A DNA stretch of 64,000 nt from Bog-473 sp963750075 (GTDB lineage: Bacteria > Actinomycetota > Acidimicrobiia > Acidimicrobiales > RAAP-2), in the NCBI GenBank assembly GCA_963750075.1, contig CAVVPG010000006.1:136581-200580 (forward strand), in the 5' to 3' direction. The notes under the pieces are model-generated. The model was not told the DNA's origin. It did no database searches and worked only from the letters and a program-made list of their open reading frames with translations. This document shows, in pieces, positions 25,034-34,717 of the stretch (positions are counted from its first letter, which is position 1; the number at the start of each line of letters is the position of its first letter). A program made the translations under genes and the position numbers.

Positions 25034-25419
25034 CAGGCCTCATCCTCTTCGTCGTCGTCCAGGTGGTCGTGGTCGTGGTCGTGCGGGTCGAGCGGGGTGG
25101 CCTCGGCCTCCGCTGCGGCCACCTTGGCCGCAGCCTTCTCCTCGCGCTCGGCGTCCTCCGCGGCGAGCTTCGCCCGGGCCGCCTCGTGCTCGGCCGCCGT
25201 CGGCGCCACATAGGCGCCCTCGGCCTCGAGGATCTCCCGGCCCCGCAGCACGGTCAGCATGCGGGCCACCTCGCGGCGCACCTGCCCGATGCGGGCGGGA
25301 TTGTCGAGCTGCCCGGTGGCGAGCTGGAAGCGCAGGTTGAACAGCTCGCGGCGCGACTCGCCCAGCCGGGCGGACAGCTCGTCGCCGTCGAGCATGGAGA
25401 GGTCGTGCGCGGTGGGCAT
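25033..25419 (-). CDS. rpmC: Ribosomal protein L29 with acidic, His-rich C-terminal tail
   Basis: Tunnel-exit protein. Residues 1-66 are a normal L29 (LSMLDGDELSARLGESRREL, NLRFQLATGQLDNPARIGQVRREVARMLTVLRGRE). Residues about 70-128 are an extra tail, Ala/Glu-rich and ending HDHDHDHLDDDEEDEA. Because L29 lies where the signal-recognition particle and trigger factor dock, an exposed tail could affect nascent-chain handling; that is speculation. It shares one base with both the rplP stop and the rpsQ start. Confidence 0.93.
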   Translation of the reverse strand: MPTAHDLSMLDGDELSARLGESRRELFNLRFQLATGQLDNPARIGQVRREVARMLTVLRGREILEAEGAYVAPTAAEHEAARAKLAAEDAEREEKAAAKVAAAEAEATPLDPHDHDHDHLDDDEEDEA

Positions 25420-25856
25420 CAGATCGCAACCTCGGCGTGGCCGTGGGTCCCCGGGCGCACCACGAAGCGGGCCTTGAAGGGCAGCTTCTGAATGGCGCGC
25501 TCCATGGCGGCGCGGGCCAGCTCCTCGTCGACGCCGGCCAGCTCGAAGAGCACGCGGCCGGGGTGGACGACCGCGACCCACAGCTCGGGGTTGCCCTTGC
25601 CCGAGCCCATGCGCGTCTCGGCCGGCTTCTGGGTGACCGGCTTGTCGGGGAAGACCCGGATCCAGACCTTGCCACCGCGCTTGACGTGCCTGGTCATGGC
25701 GATACGGGCGGCCTCGATCTGGCGCGCCGTGAGCCATCCCGGCTCGACCGCCTGGATCCCGAAGTCGCCGAAGGACACCGTCGTGCCGCCCTTGGCGGCA
25801 CCCGTCAGGCGTCCCCGCTGCGTCTTGCGGTGCTTGACCTTCTTGGGCATCAACAT
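25419..25856 (-). CDS. rplP: Ribosomal protein L16
   Basis: Protein near the A-site tRNA elbow, 145 aa. MPKKVKHRKTQRGRLTGAAKG, GKVWIRVFPDKPVTQKPAETRMG and KLPFKARFV are conserved. Start at 25856 or two codons later. Confidence 0.96.
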   Translation of the reverse strand: MLMPKKVKHRKTQRGRLTGAAKGGTTVSFGDFGIQAVEPGWLTARQIEAARIAMTRHVKRGGKVWIRVFPDKPVTQKPAETRMGSGKGNPELWVAVVHPGRVLFELAGVDEELARAAMERAIQKLPFKARFVVRPGTHGHAEVAI

Positions 25857-25857
25857 G

Positions 25858-26877
25858 TCAGTCCGATTCCTTGCGGAAGTGCGGCGCCTCGTGATGCTGG
25901 TGACGGTTCTGGCGCTCCATCTCCTCGTCCTGGGTCAGCTGGCGCTCGAGCTCGTCGGGCTCGGTCGGCGACGGCAGCAGGTCGGTCACCGGCACCTCGA
26001 CCTCCTCGTCGGTCTCGACCTCTGCCGCCTCGGGCTCGGGAGCAGCGACCAGCAGCTCCTCGACCAGCTCCTCCTCGACCGCGCCGTTGGCCTCCTCCTC
26101 CGTGGCCTCCTCGTCTGTCGAGAACGTCTCGGCGCGGCGGCGGCCGCCGCCGGCGGTGATGAGGCGGCGGGGCCCGCTCTGACCCGACGTCTCGCCCACG
26201 GCCATGGCGGCCTCGCGGGTGATCTTGTCCTCGATGGAGACCTTGTAGGGGAGGATGTCGCCCTTGTAGATCCACACCTTGACCCCGACGCGGCCTGACG
26301 TGGTGCGGGCCTCGCGGAAGCCGTAGTCGATGTCGGCCCGCAGGGTGTGCAGGGGGACGCGCCCCTCGCGGTACTGCTCCTTGCGCGACATCTCGGAGCC
26401 GCCGAGGCGGCCCGAGCACTGCACCTTGATGCCTTGCGCGCCGGCCTTCTGGACGGTCTGGATGGCGCGCTTCATGGCGCGGCGGAAGGCGACGCGGCGC
26501 ACGAGCTGATCGCAGATGCCCTGGGCGATCAGCGCGGCGTCGAGCTCGGGCTGCTTGATCTCTTGGATGTTGAGCTGTATCCGGTTCTGCAGCCCGGTGA
26601 TCTCCTCGAGCTTCTTCTTGAGGCGGTCGGCCTCGGCACCGCGGCGGCCGATGACGATGCCCGGCCGGGCGGTGTGGATGTCGACGCGCAGCCGGTCACG
26701 CGTGCGCTCGACCTCGATCCGGCTGACGGCAGCCGCCTCGAGCTGCGTCATCAGGTAGTCGCGGATCTTCCAGTCCTCGACCACGAAGTCGCGGTAATGA
26801 CGCTCCTCGAACCACCGGGACTTCCAGTCCGTCGTGATCCCGAGCCGGAACCCGTAGGGGTTTACCTTCTGGCCCAT
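25858..26877 (-). CDS. rpsC: Ribosomal protein S3 with long acidic C-terminal extension
   Basis: mRNA-entry-site protein with a KH domain: MGQKVNPYGFRLGITTDWKS, the KH loop VIGRRGAEADRLKKKLEEIT, and SGRLGGSEMSRKEQYREGRVPL. The core ends near residue 225. About 115 further residues are acidic and Glu/Val/Pro-rich (EEELVEELLVAAPEPEAAEV), finishing in a His/Arg-rich stretch. The total, 339 aa, is well above the usual 215-280. Confidence 0.95.
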   Translation of the reverse strand: MGQKVNPYGFRLGITTDWKSRWFEERHYRDFVVEDWKIRDYLMTQLEAAAVSRIEVERTRDRLRVDIHTARPGIVIGRRGAEADRLKKKLEEITGLQNRIQLNIQEIKQPELDAALIAQGICDQLVRRVAFRRAMKRAIQTVQKAGAQGIKVQCSGRLGGSEMSRKEQYREGRVPLHTLRADIDYGFREARTTSGRVGVKVWIYKGDILPYKVSIEDKITREAAMAVGETSGQSGPRRLITAGGGRRRAETFSTDEEATEEEANGAVEEELVEELLVAAPEPEAAEVETDEEVEVPVTDLLPSPTEPDELERQLTQDEEMERQNRHQHHEAPHFRKESD

Positions 26878-27642
26878 CTACTCGTCCTCGCTCTTCTCGT
26901 CGTCGCCGGTGCCGGCGTCGGCTGCGTCCTCTTCGGCACTGTCCTCGGCGCTGTCCTCGACCTCCGCCTTGGCCTTCTTCGCCCGCGTCGCCCTCTTCGG
27001 CTTCGCCGTCTCGGCCTCGTCGGTCGCGGCCTCGTCGGTCACCGTCTCTCCGGTGACGGCCTCGTCGGTGACGGACTCCTCCGGCTCTGCCTCAGCGGCC
27101 GCCTCCTCCGGCTCTGCCTCTGCGGCCGCCCCCTCCTCCGCCGCCGCCTTCTCGGCTGCGGCGGCGCGCCGGCGCGACAGGCGGCCCGAGAGGTCGGCCC
27201 GGCGCCGCGAGGCGTCGACCCGCCGGGACCGGTTGGCACTGACCGCCTCCATGCGGCGGCGGCGCAGCTCCAGCTGGTCGGCCGGGAGCCGGCTCACGAT
27301 GATGGTGATGTGGCAGGTCCGCTTGCGGATCCTCGTGGCCCGGCCGCGGGCCCGCGGGCGCCAGCGCTTCATGGTGGCGCCCTCGTCGGCGTAGCAGGCC
27401 GACACGTAGAGCTCCTCGGGATTCTGCTGGTCGTTGTGGGCCGCGTTGGCCACCGCCGAGGTCAGGACCTTGCCGATGACCTCGGCCGCCTCGCGCTCGG
27501 TGCCGGTCAGGATCTCGGCGGCCCGTTGCACGTCTTCGCCCCGGATCAGGTCGAGCACCTGCCGGGCCTTGGAGGCCGACAGCCCGCAGTAGCGGTGCAC
27601 CGCCCGCGTCCCGGGGCGCTCGTTGGTCTTGGTGGCGGTCAT
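26878..27642 (-). CDS. rplV: Ribosomal protein L22 with repeat-containing acidic tail
   Basis: Tunnel-lining protein. The core (about 1-125) contains GLSASKARQVLDLIRG, SAVANAAHN and KRWRPRARGRATRIRKRTCHITI. From about 155 a low-complexity tail holds imperfect repeats (EAEPEEAAAEAEPEES; VTDEAVTGETVTDEAATDEA), a basic patch KPKRATRAKKAKAE and an acidic end. At 254 aa it is about twice the family length. It overlaps the rpsS stop by 4 nt. Confidence 0.94.
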   Translation of the reverse strand: MTATKTNERPGTRAVHRYCGLSASKARQVLDLIRGEDVQRAAEILTGTEREAAEVIGKVLTSAVANAAHNDQQNPEELYVSACYADEGATMKRWRPRARGRATRIRKRTCHITIIVSRLPADQLELRRRRMEAVSANRSRRVDASRRRADLSGRLSRRRAAAAEKAAAEEGAAAEAEPEEAAAEAEPEESVTDEAVTGETVTDEAATDEAETAKPKRATRAKKAKAEVEDSAEDSAEEDAADAGTGDDEKSEDE

Positions 27643-27917
27643 CGCCGCGCTCCTCGTTCCTGCCCGGCGTGGTAGCGGAAGGTGCGCGTCGGCGCGAACT
27701 CGCCCAGCTTGTGGCCCACCATCGACTCGGTCACGTAGACGGGGACGTGGCGGCGGCCGTCGTGGACGGCGATGGTGTGCCCGACCATGTCGGGGATGAT
27801 CGTGGAGCGCCGGGACCAGGTCTTGATGACCTTCTTCTCACCACTCGAATTCAGCACGTCCACCTTCTTGAGCAGGTGGTCGTCGACGAATGGACCCTTC
27901 TTCAGGCTACGCGGCAT
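27639..27917 (-). CDS. rpsS: Ribosomal protein S19
   Basis: Head protein, 92 aa: MPRSLKKGPFVDDHLLKKVD, KTWSRRSTIIPDMVGHTIAVHDGR, MVGHKLGEFAPTRTFRYHAG. Located between rplB and rplV. Confidence 0.97.
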   Translation of the reverse strand: MPRSLKKGPFVDDHLLKKVDVLNSSGEKKVIKTWSRRSTIIPDMVGHTIAVHDGRRHVPVYVTESMVGHKLGEFAPTRTFRYHAGQERGARR

Positions 27918-27934
27918 GGCACCTCAACCCTCGC

Positions 27935-28771
27935 CTACCGCCGCGCGCCGCGGGTGCGGCGCCGGCGGACGATCATCGAATTGGACTTCTTGTTGCGCGA
28001 CCGGGTGCGGCCCTCGGGCTTGCCCCATGGGGAGACCGGGTGGCGGCCACCGCTGGACTTGCCCTCGCCGCCGCCGAGCGGGTGGTCGACCGGGTTCATG
28101 GCGACGCCACGCGTCTGCGGCCGCTTGCCCTTCCAGCGGTTGCGGCCGGCCTTGCCCACCTTGACGAGCTCCGCCTCGGCGTTGCCCACCACGCCCAGCG
28201 TGCCGCGGCAGTCGATGGACACGCGCCGCATCTCGGTGGAGGGGAGGCGCAGCGTGGCGAAGACACCCTCCTTGGCCACGAGCTGCACGCTCATGCCGGC
28301 GCCGCGGGCCATCTTGCCGCCACCGCCGGGGCGCAGCTCGACGTTGTGGATGGTCGAGCCCACCGGGATGTAGCGCAGGGGCAGGGCGTTGCCCGGGCGG
28401 ATGTCCGCGCCCTGACCGCTCTGGAGCTTGTCGCCCACCTTCACACCGGCCGGCGCCAGGATGTAACGCTTCTCGCCGTCCGCGTAGTGCAGGAGGGCGA
28501 TGCGGGCGTTGCGATTGGGGTCGTACTCGATCGTCGCCACCTTGGCCGGGATGCCGTCCTTGTTGCGCCGGAAGTCGACCATCCGGTACTGCTGCTTGTG
28601 GCCGCCGCCGCGGTGGCGCGACGTCTTGCGCCCGTGGTTGTTGCGACCGCCGCTCTGCGGATTCGGCGCGAGCAGGGACTTCTCGGGACGGTCGCGGGTG
28701 ATCTCAGAGAAGTCCGAGACGGTCTGGAACCGGCGTCCGGGGCTGGTGGGCTTTCGTGTGCGAAGTGGCAT
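27935..28771 (-). CDS. rplB: Ribosomal protein L2
   Basis: Peptidyl-transferase-centre support protein, 278 aa. GRKTSRHRGGGHKQQYRMVDF, LPLRYIPVGSTIHNVELRPG, and GVAMNPVDHPLGGGEGKSSGGRHPVSPWG including the catalytically important histidine. Confidence 0.98.
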   Translation of the reverse strand: MPLRTRKPTSPGRRFQTVSDFSEITRDRPEKSLLAPNPQSGGRNNHGRKTSRHRGGGHKQQYRMVDFRRNKDGIPAKVATIEYDPNRNARIALLHYADGEKRYILAPAGVKVGDKLQSGQGADIRPGNALPLRYIPVGSTIHNVELRPGGGGKMARGAGMSVQLVAKEGVFATLRLPSTEMRRVSIDCRGTLGVVGNAEAELVKVGKAGRNRWKGKRPQTRGVAMNPVDHPLGGGEGKSSGGRHPVSPWGKPEGRTRSRNKKSNSMIVRRRRTRGARR

Positions 28772-28783
28772 GGCAGTTCCTGA

Positions 28784-29074
28784 TCAGCGATCGAAGAGGT
28801 CGATGGAGTCGTCGGGGTGGAGCGTCACGATGGCCCGCTTGGTGTCCGGGCGCTTGCCCTTCACGTTGGTGCGCCGGTTGCGCGTCGCCTTCCCCTTGCG
28901 ATTCAGCGTGTTGACGTTGGTGACCCGCACGCCGAAGGCCTGCTCGACGGCGTGGCGCACCTCTATTTTGGTGGCGCGGGGGTCCACGATGAAGACGTAG
29001 ACGCTCTGGTCCATGAGCGCGTAGCTCTTCTCGGAGACCACCGGGCGGATCAGCACGGCCATGGCGTCACGCAT
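28784..29074 (-). CDS. rplW: Ribosomal protein L23
   Basis: Tunnel-exit docking protein, 96 aa: AVLIRPVVSEKSYALMDQ, YVFIVDPRATKIEVRHAVEQAFGVRV, NRRTNVKGKRPDTKRAIVTL. The first ATG (29074) overlaps the rplD stop; the ATG four codons later (MAVLIRP) is also possible. Confidence 0.96.
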   Translation of the reverse strand: MRDAMAVLIRPVVSEKSYALMDQSVYVFIVDPRATKIEVRHAVEQAFGVRVTNVNTLNRKGKATRNRRTNVKGKRPDTKRAIVTLHPDDSIDLFDR

Positions 29075-30002
29075 CGGTGTCGGCCTTCACGTTCGGGTCC
29101 TCCGTCGAGGCCGCGACCTCTGTCTCCGATGCCGACCCAGGCTCGGGCTCGGCCACGGCCCTGGCCCGCTTGGTCGCCCGCGCCCTGGGCTTGGCCGGCG
29201 CGGCCTCCTCGGCCGCGGGCTCGGTGTCGGTCGTCTCCACGTCGGCGACCGCGGCCTGTGCGGCCGGCGCCGGCTCCGAGTCCTCGACGAGGTGCGTCCC
29301 GGAGAAGTCCGACACGGCCGTGGGCAGCGTGCGGTCCGAGAAGAGCAGCCAGTCGGCCCGCAGGACGTCGTGGGCCGAGAGCTCCGCGAAGGTCGTGAAG
29401 TGGATCCCGGGCAGGTTGCGGAAGGAGAGCGCCACGTTGATCTCGTCGTTGGCCAGGATCACGAGGACGCTGCCCGTCAGCTTCAGCTTGCGCAGGACGG
29501 TGGCCCCGTCCTTGGTCTTGGGCTCCGTGATCTTCCAGTCGTCGATCAGGGCGATGCGGCCGATGTCGGCCCGGTCGCTCAACGCGGAGAGGAGGGCCAG
29601 GCGGACCATCTTCTTGGGCGTGCGCTGCGCGTAGCTGCGCGGCTTGGGGGCGAGCGCCACGCCGCCGCCGCTCATGGACGGCGAGCGGCTGCTCCCCTGG
29701 CGGGCCCTACCGGTGCCCTTCTGGCGGAACGGCTTGGCGCCGCCGCCGCGCACCTCTGCCCTGGTCAGCGTGGACTGCGTCCCGGCCCGGCTGGCCGCCA
29801 GCTGCGCCGTGACGACCTGGTGCAGCACGGCCAGGTTGGGCTCGAGGCCGAAGATGGTCGGCTCCAGCTCCACGGTGCCCAGGTCGTGGCCGGCGGCGTT
29901 GCGCCGGGTGACCGTGCGGGTGACGGGAGCGGGGCGGTCCTTCTTGGCCGTGTGGCGGAGCACGGTGCCGTCGCGCACGGTGCCGGTCGCGGTCGCCGTC
30001 AT
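29067..30002 (-). CDS. rplD: Ribosomal protein L4 with N- and C-terminal extensions
   Basis: Tunnel-constriction protein and, in E. coli, S10-operon autoregulator. The core (about 40-250) has GTVELEPTIFGLEPNLAVLHQVV, GGGAKPFRQKGTGRARQGSSRSP and PKKMVRLALLSALSDRA. About 38 residues precede the core, and some 60 Ala/Glu/Pro/Thr-rich residues follow it. The ATG at 30002 overlaps the rplC stop (ATGA). At 311 aa it far exceeds the usual 200-220. Confidence 0.95.
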   Translation of the reverse strand: MTATATGTVRDGTVLRHTAKKDRPAPVTRTVTRRNAAGHDLGTVELEPTIFGLEPNLAVLHQVVTAQLAASRAGTQSTLTRAEVRGGGAKPFRQKGTGRARQGSSRSPSMSGGGVALAPKPRSYAQRTPKKMVRLALLSALSDRADIGRIALIDDWKITEPKTKDGATVLRKLKLTGSVLVILANDEINVALSFRNLPGIHFTTFAELSAHDVLRADWLLFSDRTLPTAVSDFSGTHLVEDSEPAPAAQAAVADVETTDTEPAAEEAAPAKPRARATKRARAVAEPEPGSASETEVAASTEDPNVKADTDA

Positions 30003-30658
30003 CGGGACCTCCCGGCCTTGGACGGGGTCTTGACCGAGTCGCGCAGCACGACGACGCTGCCGCGGGCGCCGGGGACGGCCCCCTTGACGAGCACCAGCTC
30101 GCGCTCGGCGTCGGTCGAGACCACCTCGAGGTTCAGCGCGGTGACCTGGGTGCCCCCGAGCTGCCCCGCCATCTTGGTGCCCTTGAAGACACGGGACGGG
30201 GTGGCACAGGCGCCGATGGAGCCCGGGACGCGGTGGCTGCGGTGGTTGCCGTGCGAGGCGCCCTGGCCCTTGAAATTGTGCCGCTTCATGCCACCGGCGA
30301 AGCCCTTGCCCTTGGAGACCGCGATGGCGTCGACGCGCTCGCCGGCCTCCCACAGGTCCGCCGCCAGCTCCTGGCCCACCGTGTAGTCGGCCACGTCGTC
30401 GAGCCGGAGCTCGACCAGCGCCCGCCCGGGGTTCACGCCGGCCTTGGCGTAGTGCCCGAGCTGGGGCTTGGTCAGCGTGGAGTTGCGCCGGAAGCCCCAG
30501 GTCACCTGCAGGGCGGCGTAGCCGTCGGTCTCGGGCGTCTTGACCTGGACCACGCGCACGGGCGCGACCTTCAGCACCGTCACCGGTACGGCGCGGTTCT
30601 GGTCGTCCCAGACCTGGGTCATGCCGACTTTCTCGCCGACGATCGCCTTCCTTGCCAC
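29999..30658 (-). CDS. rplC: Ribosomal protein L3
   Basis: Peptidyl-transferase-region protein, 219 aa from the GTG at 30658 (ARKAIVGEKVGMTQVWDD), with GGAAGAGG-like ribosome-binding sequence upstream. KGKGFAGGMKRHNFKGQGASHGNHRSHR and GSIGACATPSRVFKGTKMAGQ carry the conserved modified-glutamine loop. Longer upstream readings would cross the leader hairpin and are rejected. Confidence 0.96.
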   Translation of the reverse strand: MARKAIVGEKVGMTQVWDDQNRAVPVTVLKVAPVRVVQVKTPETDGYAALQVTWGFRRNSTLTKPQLGHYAKAGVNPGRALVELRLDDVADYTVGQELAADLWEAGERVDAIAVSKGKGFAGGMKRHNFKGQGASHGNHRSHRVPGSIGACATPSRVFKGTKMAGQLGGTQVTALNLEVVSTDAERELVLVKGAVPGARGSVVVLRDSVKTPSKAGRSR

Positions 30659-30909
30659 GTGTCCTCTTCCTGCGCGGGTGCCCCCTGCGCATGCCAACGC
30701 TCCGCCCGGGAATCCCGAGCGGAGCGCTCGAATGGTTCGGCGTGAGGTCCCGGCCCTGGGGCCGGCTGTCACGCACGTCTGTTGTCGTCCGCAGCACCGT
30801 GGTGCCGCTGTGGTGCCCCCGAGCAGCCGAATTCGGTGGCCCGCGAGGTTACACCATGGTCCGACCCCCCTGCCAGGCGTCCGGGCAGGTGGGCGGGGCC
30901 GTCCGGCCG
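30659..30909 (-). other. rpsJ-rplC spacer with strong hairpin
   Basis: A 251-nt gap where most genomes have tens of bases. No gene is supported. A long GC hairpin lies at 30698-30726: 8-bp outer arms CGCTCCGC/GCGGAGCG, one mismatch, then CGGG-AAT-CCCG. There is no U-tract. It may be an attenuator or an RNA-stability or autoregulation element; a TAACCT near 30858 is a possible internal -10 without a good -35. Confidence 0.5.
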
Positions 30910-31236
30910 TCAGGCCGTCTGGATCTTGATCTCGATGTCCACGCCCGCCGGCAGGTCCAGCCGCTGGAGCGAGTCGACCGTCTTGGGCGTGTGCTCGACG
31001 ATGTCGACCAGGCGCTTGTGGACCCGCATCTCGAAGTGCTCGCGGGAGTCCTTGTACTTGTGCGGCGACCGGATCACCGTGTAGCGGTGCTTGTCGGTCG
31101 GCAGCGGGACCGGCCCGAGGACCTTGGCCTGCGTGCGGAGGACCGTCTGGACGATCTTCTCCGTCGACTGGTCGAGGATCTCGTGGTCGTAGGCCTTCAG
31201 CCTGATGCGGATCTTCTGCTTCGGGCCGTCGGCCAT
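30910..31236 (-). CDS. rpsJ: Ribosomal protein S10
   Basis: Head protein (NusE in antitermination), 108 aa from the ATG at 31236 (MADGPKQKIRIRLKAYDHEI). GPVPLPTDKHRYTVIRSPHKYKDSREHFE and HKRLVDI are conserved. It follows tuf by 37 nt. Confidence 0.97.
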   Translation of the reverse strand: MADGPKQKIRIRLKAYDHEILDQSTEKIVQTVLRTQAKVLGPVPLPTDKHRYTVIRSPHKYKDSREHFEMRVHKRLVDIVEHTPKTVDSLQRLDLPAGVDIEIKIQTA

Positions 31237-31273
31237 GGTGTCGGTGCCTGCTCTCGCTCGGGTCGGTCCGTCG

Positions 31274-32461
<1,188 letters not shown>

Positions 32462-32596
32462 CGCCTCGCTACTCCCTGCTAGTGGTCGGGGCCACCGTGG
32501 CCCCGACGCTGTCTGTCTCTATTGCGATCAGTGTCTACTGCGATTCGTCTGCTGGTGCTGTGGTGTGTGGCGGGGGGCCGGGCCGGTCGGCCGGGC
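32462..32596 (-). promoter_or_regulatory. fusA-tuf spacer / tuf leader with hairpin
   Basis: Contains a perfect 10-bp stem GTCGGGGCCA-CGG-TGGCCCCGAC at 32485-32507, some 24-46 nt before the tuf ATG. Upstream (minus strand) are two imperfect 17-nt tandem repeats of the form ATCGCARTAGAS, each with a TAGANA that could serve as a -10. A separate tuf promoter is plausible but unproven. Confidence 0.4.
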
Positions 32597-34696
32597 CTAT
32601 TCGCCGTGCGCCCGGGCGATGATCTCCTTGGAGATCGACTCGGGCACTTCGTTGTACGACTCGAACTGCATCGTGTACGTGGCGCGACCCTGGGTGCGCG
32701 AACGCAGGTCAGTAGCGTAGCCGAACATCTCGGCCAGCGGTACCTGCGCGTTGATCACGTGGCTGGTCCCCTGCTGCTCCATCGTCCCGACCCGGCCCCG
32801 CCGGGACGAGAGGTCGCCCATCACGTCGCCCACGTAGTCGTCGGGAGTCGTCACGTTGACCGCCATCACGGGCTCGAGGAGCACCGGGCTGGCCGCCCGC
32901 AGCGCCTTCTTGATCGCCATGGAGCCGGCGATCTTGAAGGCCATCTCCGAGGAGTCCACGTCGTGGTAGGACCCGTAGGTGAGCGTGACCCGCACGTCGA
33001 CGGTCGGGTAGCCCGCCAGCACGCCGGCCGTGAGGGCCTCCTGAATCCCGGCGTCGACCGAGGGGATGTACTCCTTCGGGATGACGCCGCCGGTGATCTT
33101 GTCGATGAACTCGTAGCCGCCGCCGGGGCCGGTCGGCTCGGCGCTGATGACCACGTGGCCGTACTGGCCGCGGCCACCGGTCTGGCGGACGTAGCGCTCC
33201 TCCACCTTCTCGATCGGCTTGCGGATGGTCTCGCGGTAGGCCACCTGCGGCTTGCCCACGTTGGCGTCGACCGAGAACTCCCGCAGCATGCGGTCGACCA
33301 GGACCTCGAGGTGCAGCTCGCCCATGCCCGAGATCACGGTCTGGCCCGTCTCCTCGTCCGAGCGGACGCGGAAGGTCGGGTCCTCCTCGCTCAGCGCGTA
33401 CAGCGCGCGGGACAGCTTGTCCTGGTCGGCCTTCGTCTTGGGCTCCACGGCCACGTGGATCACGGGCTCGGGGAAGGTGAGCGCCTCCAGCACGATCGGG
33501 TGGCCCGCCTCGCACAGCGTGTCACCGGTCGTGGTGTTCTTGAGCCCGACGACGGCCATGATGTCGCCGGCGAAGATGGCGTCCTTGTCCTCGCGGTGGT
33601 TGGCGTGCATCTGCAGGATGCGGCCGACCCGCTCCTTCTTGTCCTTGGTGGAGTTCTGGACCGACGAGCCCTTGGTGAGCGTGCCCGAGTAGACACGGAT
33701 GTAGGTCAGCTTGCCGACGAAGGGGTCGGTCATGATCTTGAAGGCCAGCGCCGAGAACGCGTCGCTGTCGTCGGCCTTGCGCTCCTCGACGTCTTCGGGG
33801 TGGTTCGGCCGGTGCCCCTGGGTGGGCGGCAGGTCGAGCGGGCTGGGCAGGTAGTCGACGACGGCGTCGAGCATCGGCTGCACGCCCTTGTTCTTGAAGG
33901 CCGACCCGCACAGCACCGGGACCACGGCGGCCTCGAGCGTCGCCGTGCGCAGCGCCCGGCGCAGGTCGGTCGCCGTGATGGGCTCCTCGGCCAGGTACTT
34001 CTCCATGATGGTGTCGTCGAAGTTGGAGACGACGTCGATGAGCTGGTGCCGGGCGTCCTCGACCTCGGACGCCATGGAGTCGGGGACCTCGAGGGTCTCC
34101 CACTCCTCGCCCATGTCCGAGGACCACACCAGGGCCTTCTCCTCGAGCAGGTCGATGACGCCCTTGAACTCGGACTCGGCCCCGATGGGGAGCTGGATCA
34201 CCGCCGGCAGCGCATCGAGGCGGTCGCGGATCATCTGCACCGTGCGCTCGAAGTCGGCGCCGATGCGGTCCATCTTGTTGACAAAGCAGATGCGCGGGAC
34301 GTTGTACTTGTTGGCCTGGCGCCACACCGTCTCGGTCTGGGGCTCCACGCCGGCCACGGCGTCGAACACGGCCACCGCGCCGTCGAGGACGCGCAGCGAG
34401 CGCTCCACCTCGACCGTGAAGTCCACGTGGCCGGGGGTGTCGATGATGTTGATCCAGTTGTCGCGCCAGCTGCACGTGGTGGCGGCCGAGGTGATGGTGA
34501 TGCCGCGCTCCTGCTCCTGGACCATCCAGTCCATGGTGGCGGCGCCCTCGTGCACCTCGCCGATCTTGTAGTTGCGACCGGTGTAGTAGAGGATGCGCTC
34601 GGTCGTCGTGGTCTTGCCCGCGTCGATGTGGGCCATGATCCCGATGTTGCGGGTCTTGGCCAGCGGGAAGTCGCGGGTGGGGAGAGCCTCAGCCAT
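32597..34696 (-). CDS. fusA: Elongation factor G
   Basis: Translocation GTPase, 699 aa. AHIDAGKTTTTERILYYTGR (P-loop), DTPGHVDFTVEVERSLRVLDGAV, FVNKMDRIGADF; domain IV around GGRGQYGHVVI and the C-terminal RTQGRATYTMQFESYNEVP. It lies between rpsG and tuf. Confidence 0.98.
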   Translation of the reverse strand: MAEALPTRDFPLAKTRNIGIMAHIDAGKTTTTERILYYTGRNYKIGEVHEGAATMDWMVQEQERGITITSAATTCSWRDNWINIIDTPGHVDFTVEVERSLRVLDGAVAVFDAVAGVEPQTETVWRQANKYNVPRICFVNKMDRIGADFERTVQMIRDRLDALPAVIQLPIGAESEFKGVIDLLEEKALVWSSDMGEEWETLEVPDSMASEVEDARHQLIDVVSNFDDTIMEKYLAEEPITATDLRRALRTATLEAAVVPVLCGSAFKNKGVQPMLDAVVDYLPSPLDLPPTQGHRPNHPEDVEERKADDSDAFSALAFKIMTDPFVGKLTYIRVYSGTLTKGSSVQNSTKDKKERVGRILQMHANHREDKDAIFAGDIMAVVGLKNTTTGDTLCEAGHPIVLEALTFPEPVIHVAVEPKTKADQDKLSRALYALSEEDPTFRVRSDEETGQTVISGMGELHLEVLVDRMLREFSVDANVGKPQVAYRETIRKPIEKVEERYVRQTGGRGQYGHVVISAEPTGPGGGYEFIDKITGGVIPKEYIPSVDAGIQEALTAGVLAGYPTVDVRVTLTYGSYHDVDSSEMAFKIAGSMAIKKALRAASPVLLEPVMAVNVTTPDDYVGDVMGDLSSRRGRVGTMEQQGTSHVINAQVPLAEMFGYATDLRSRTQGRATYTMQFESYNEVPESISKEIIARAHGE

Positions 34697-34717
34697 GGCG
34701 CAGCGGTACCGCCCCCA

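Noticed and set aside
26878..27240. Separate gene in the low-complexity tail of rplV
   Set aside because: The tail is continuous in frame with L22 and matches similar extensions on neighbouring ribosomal proteins.
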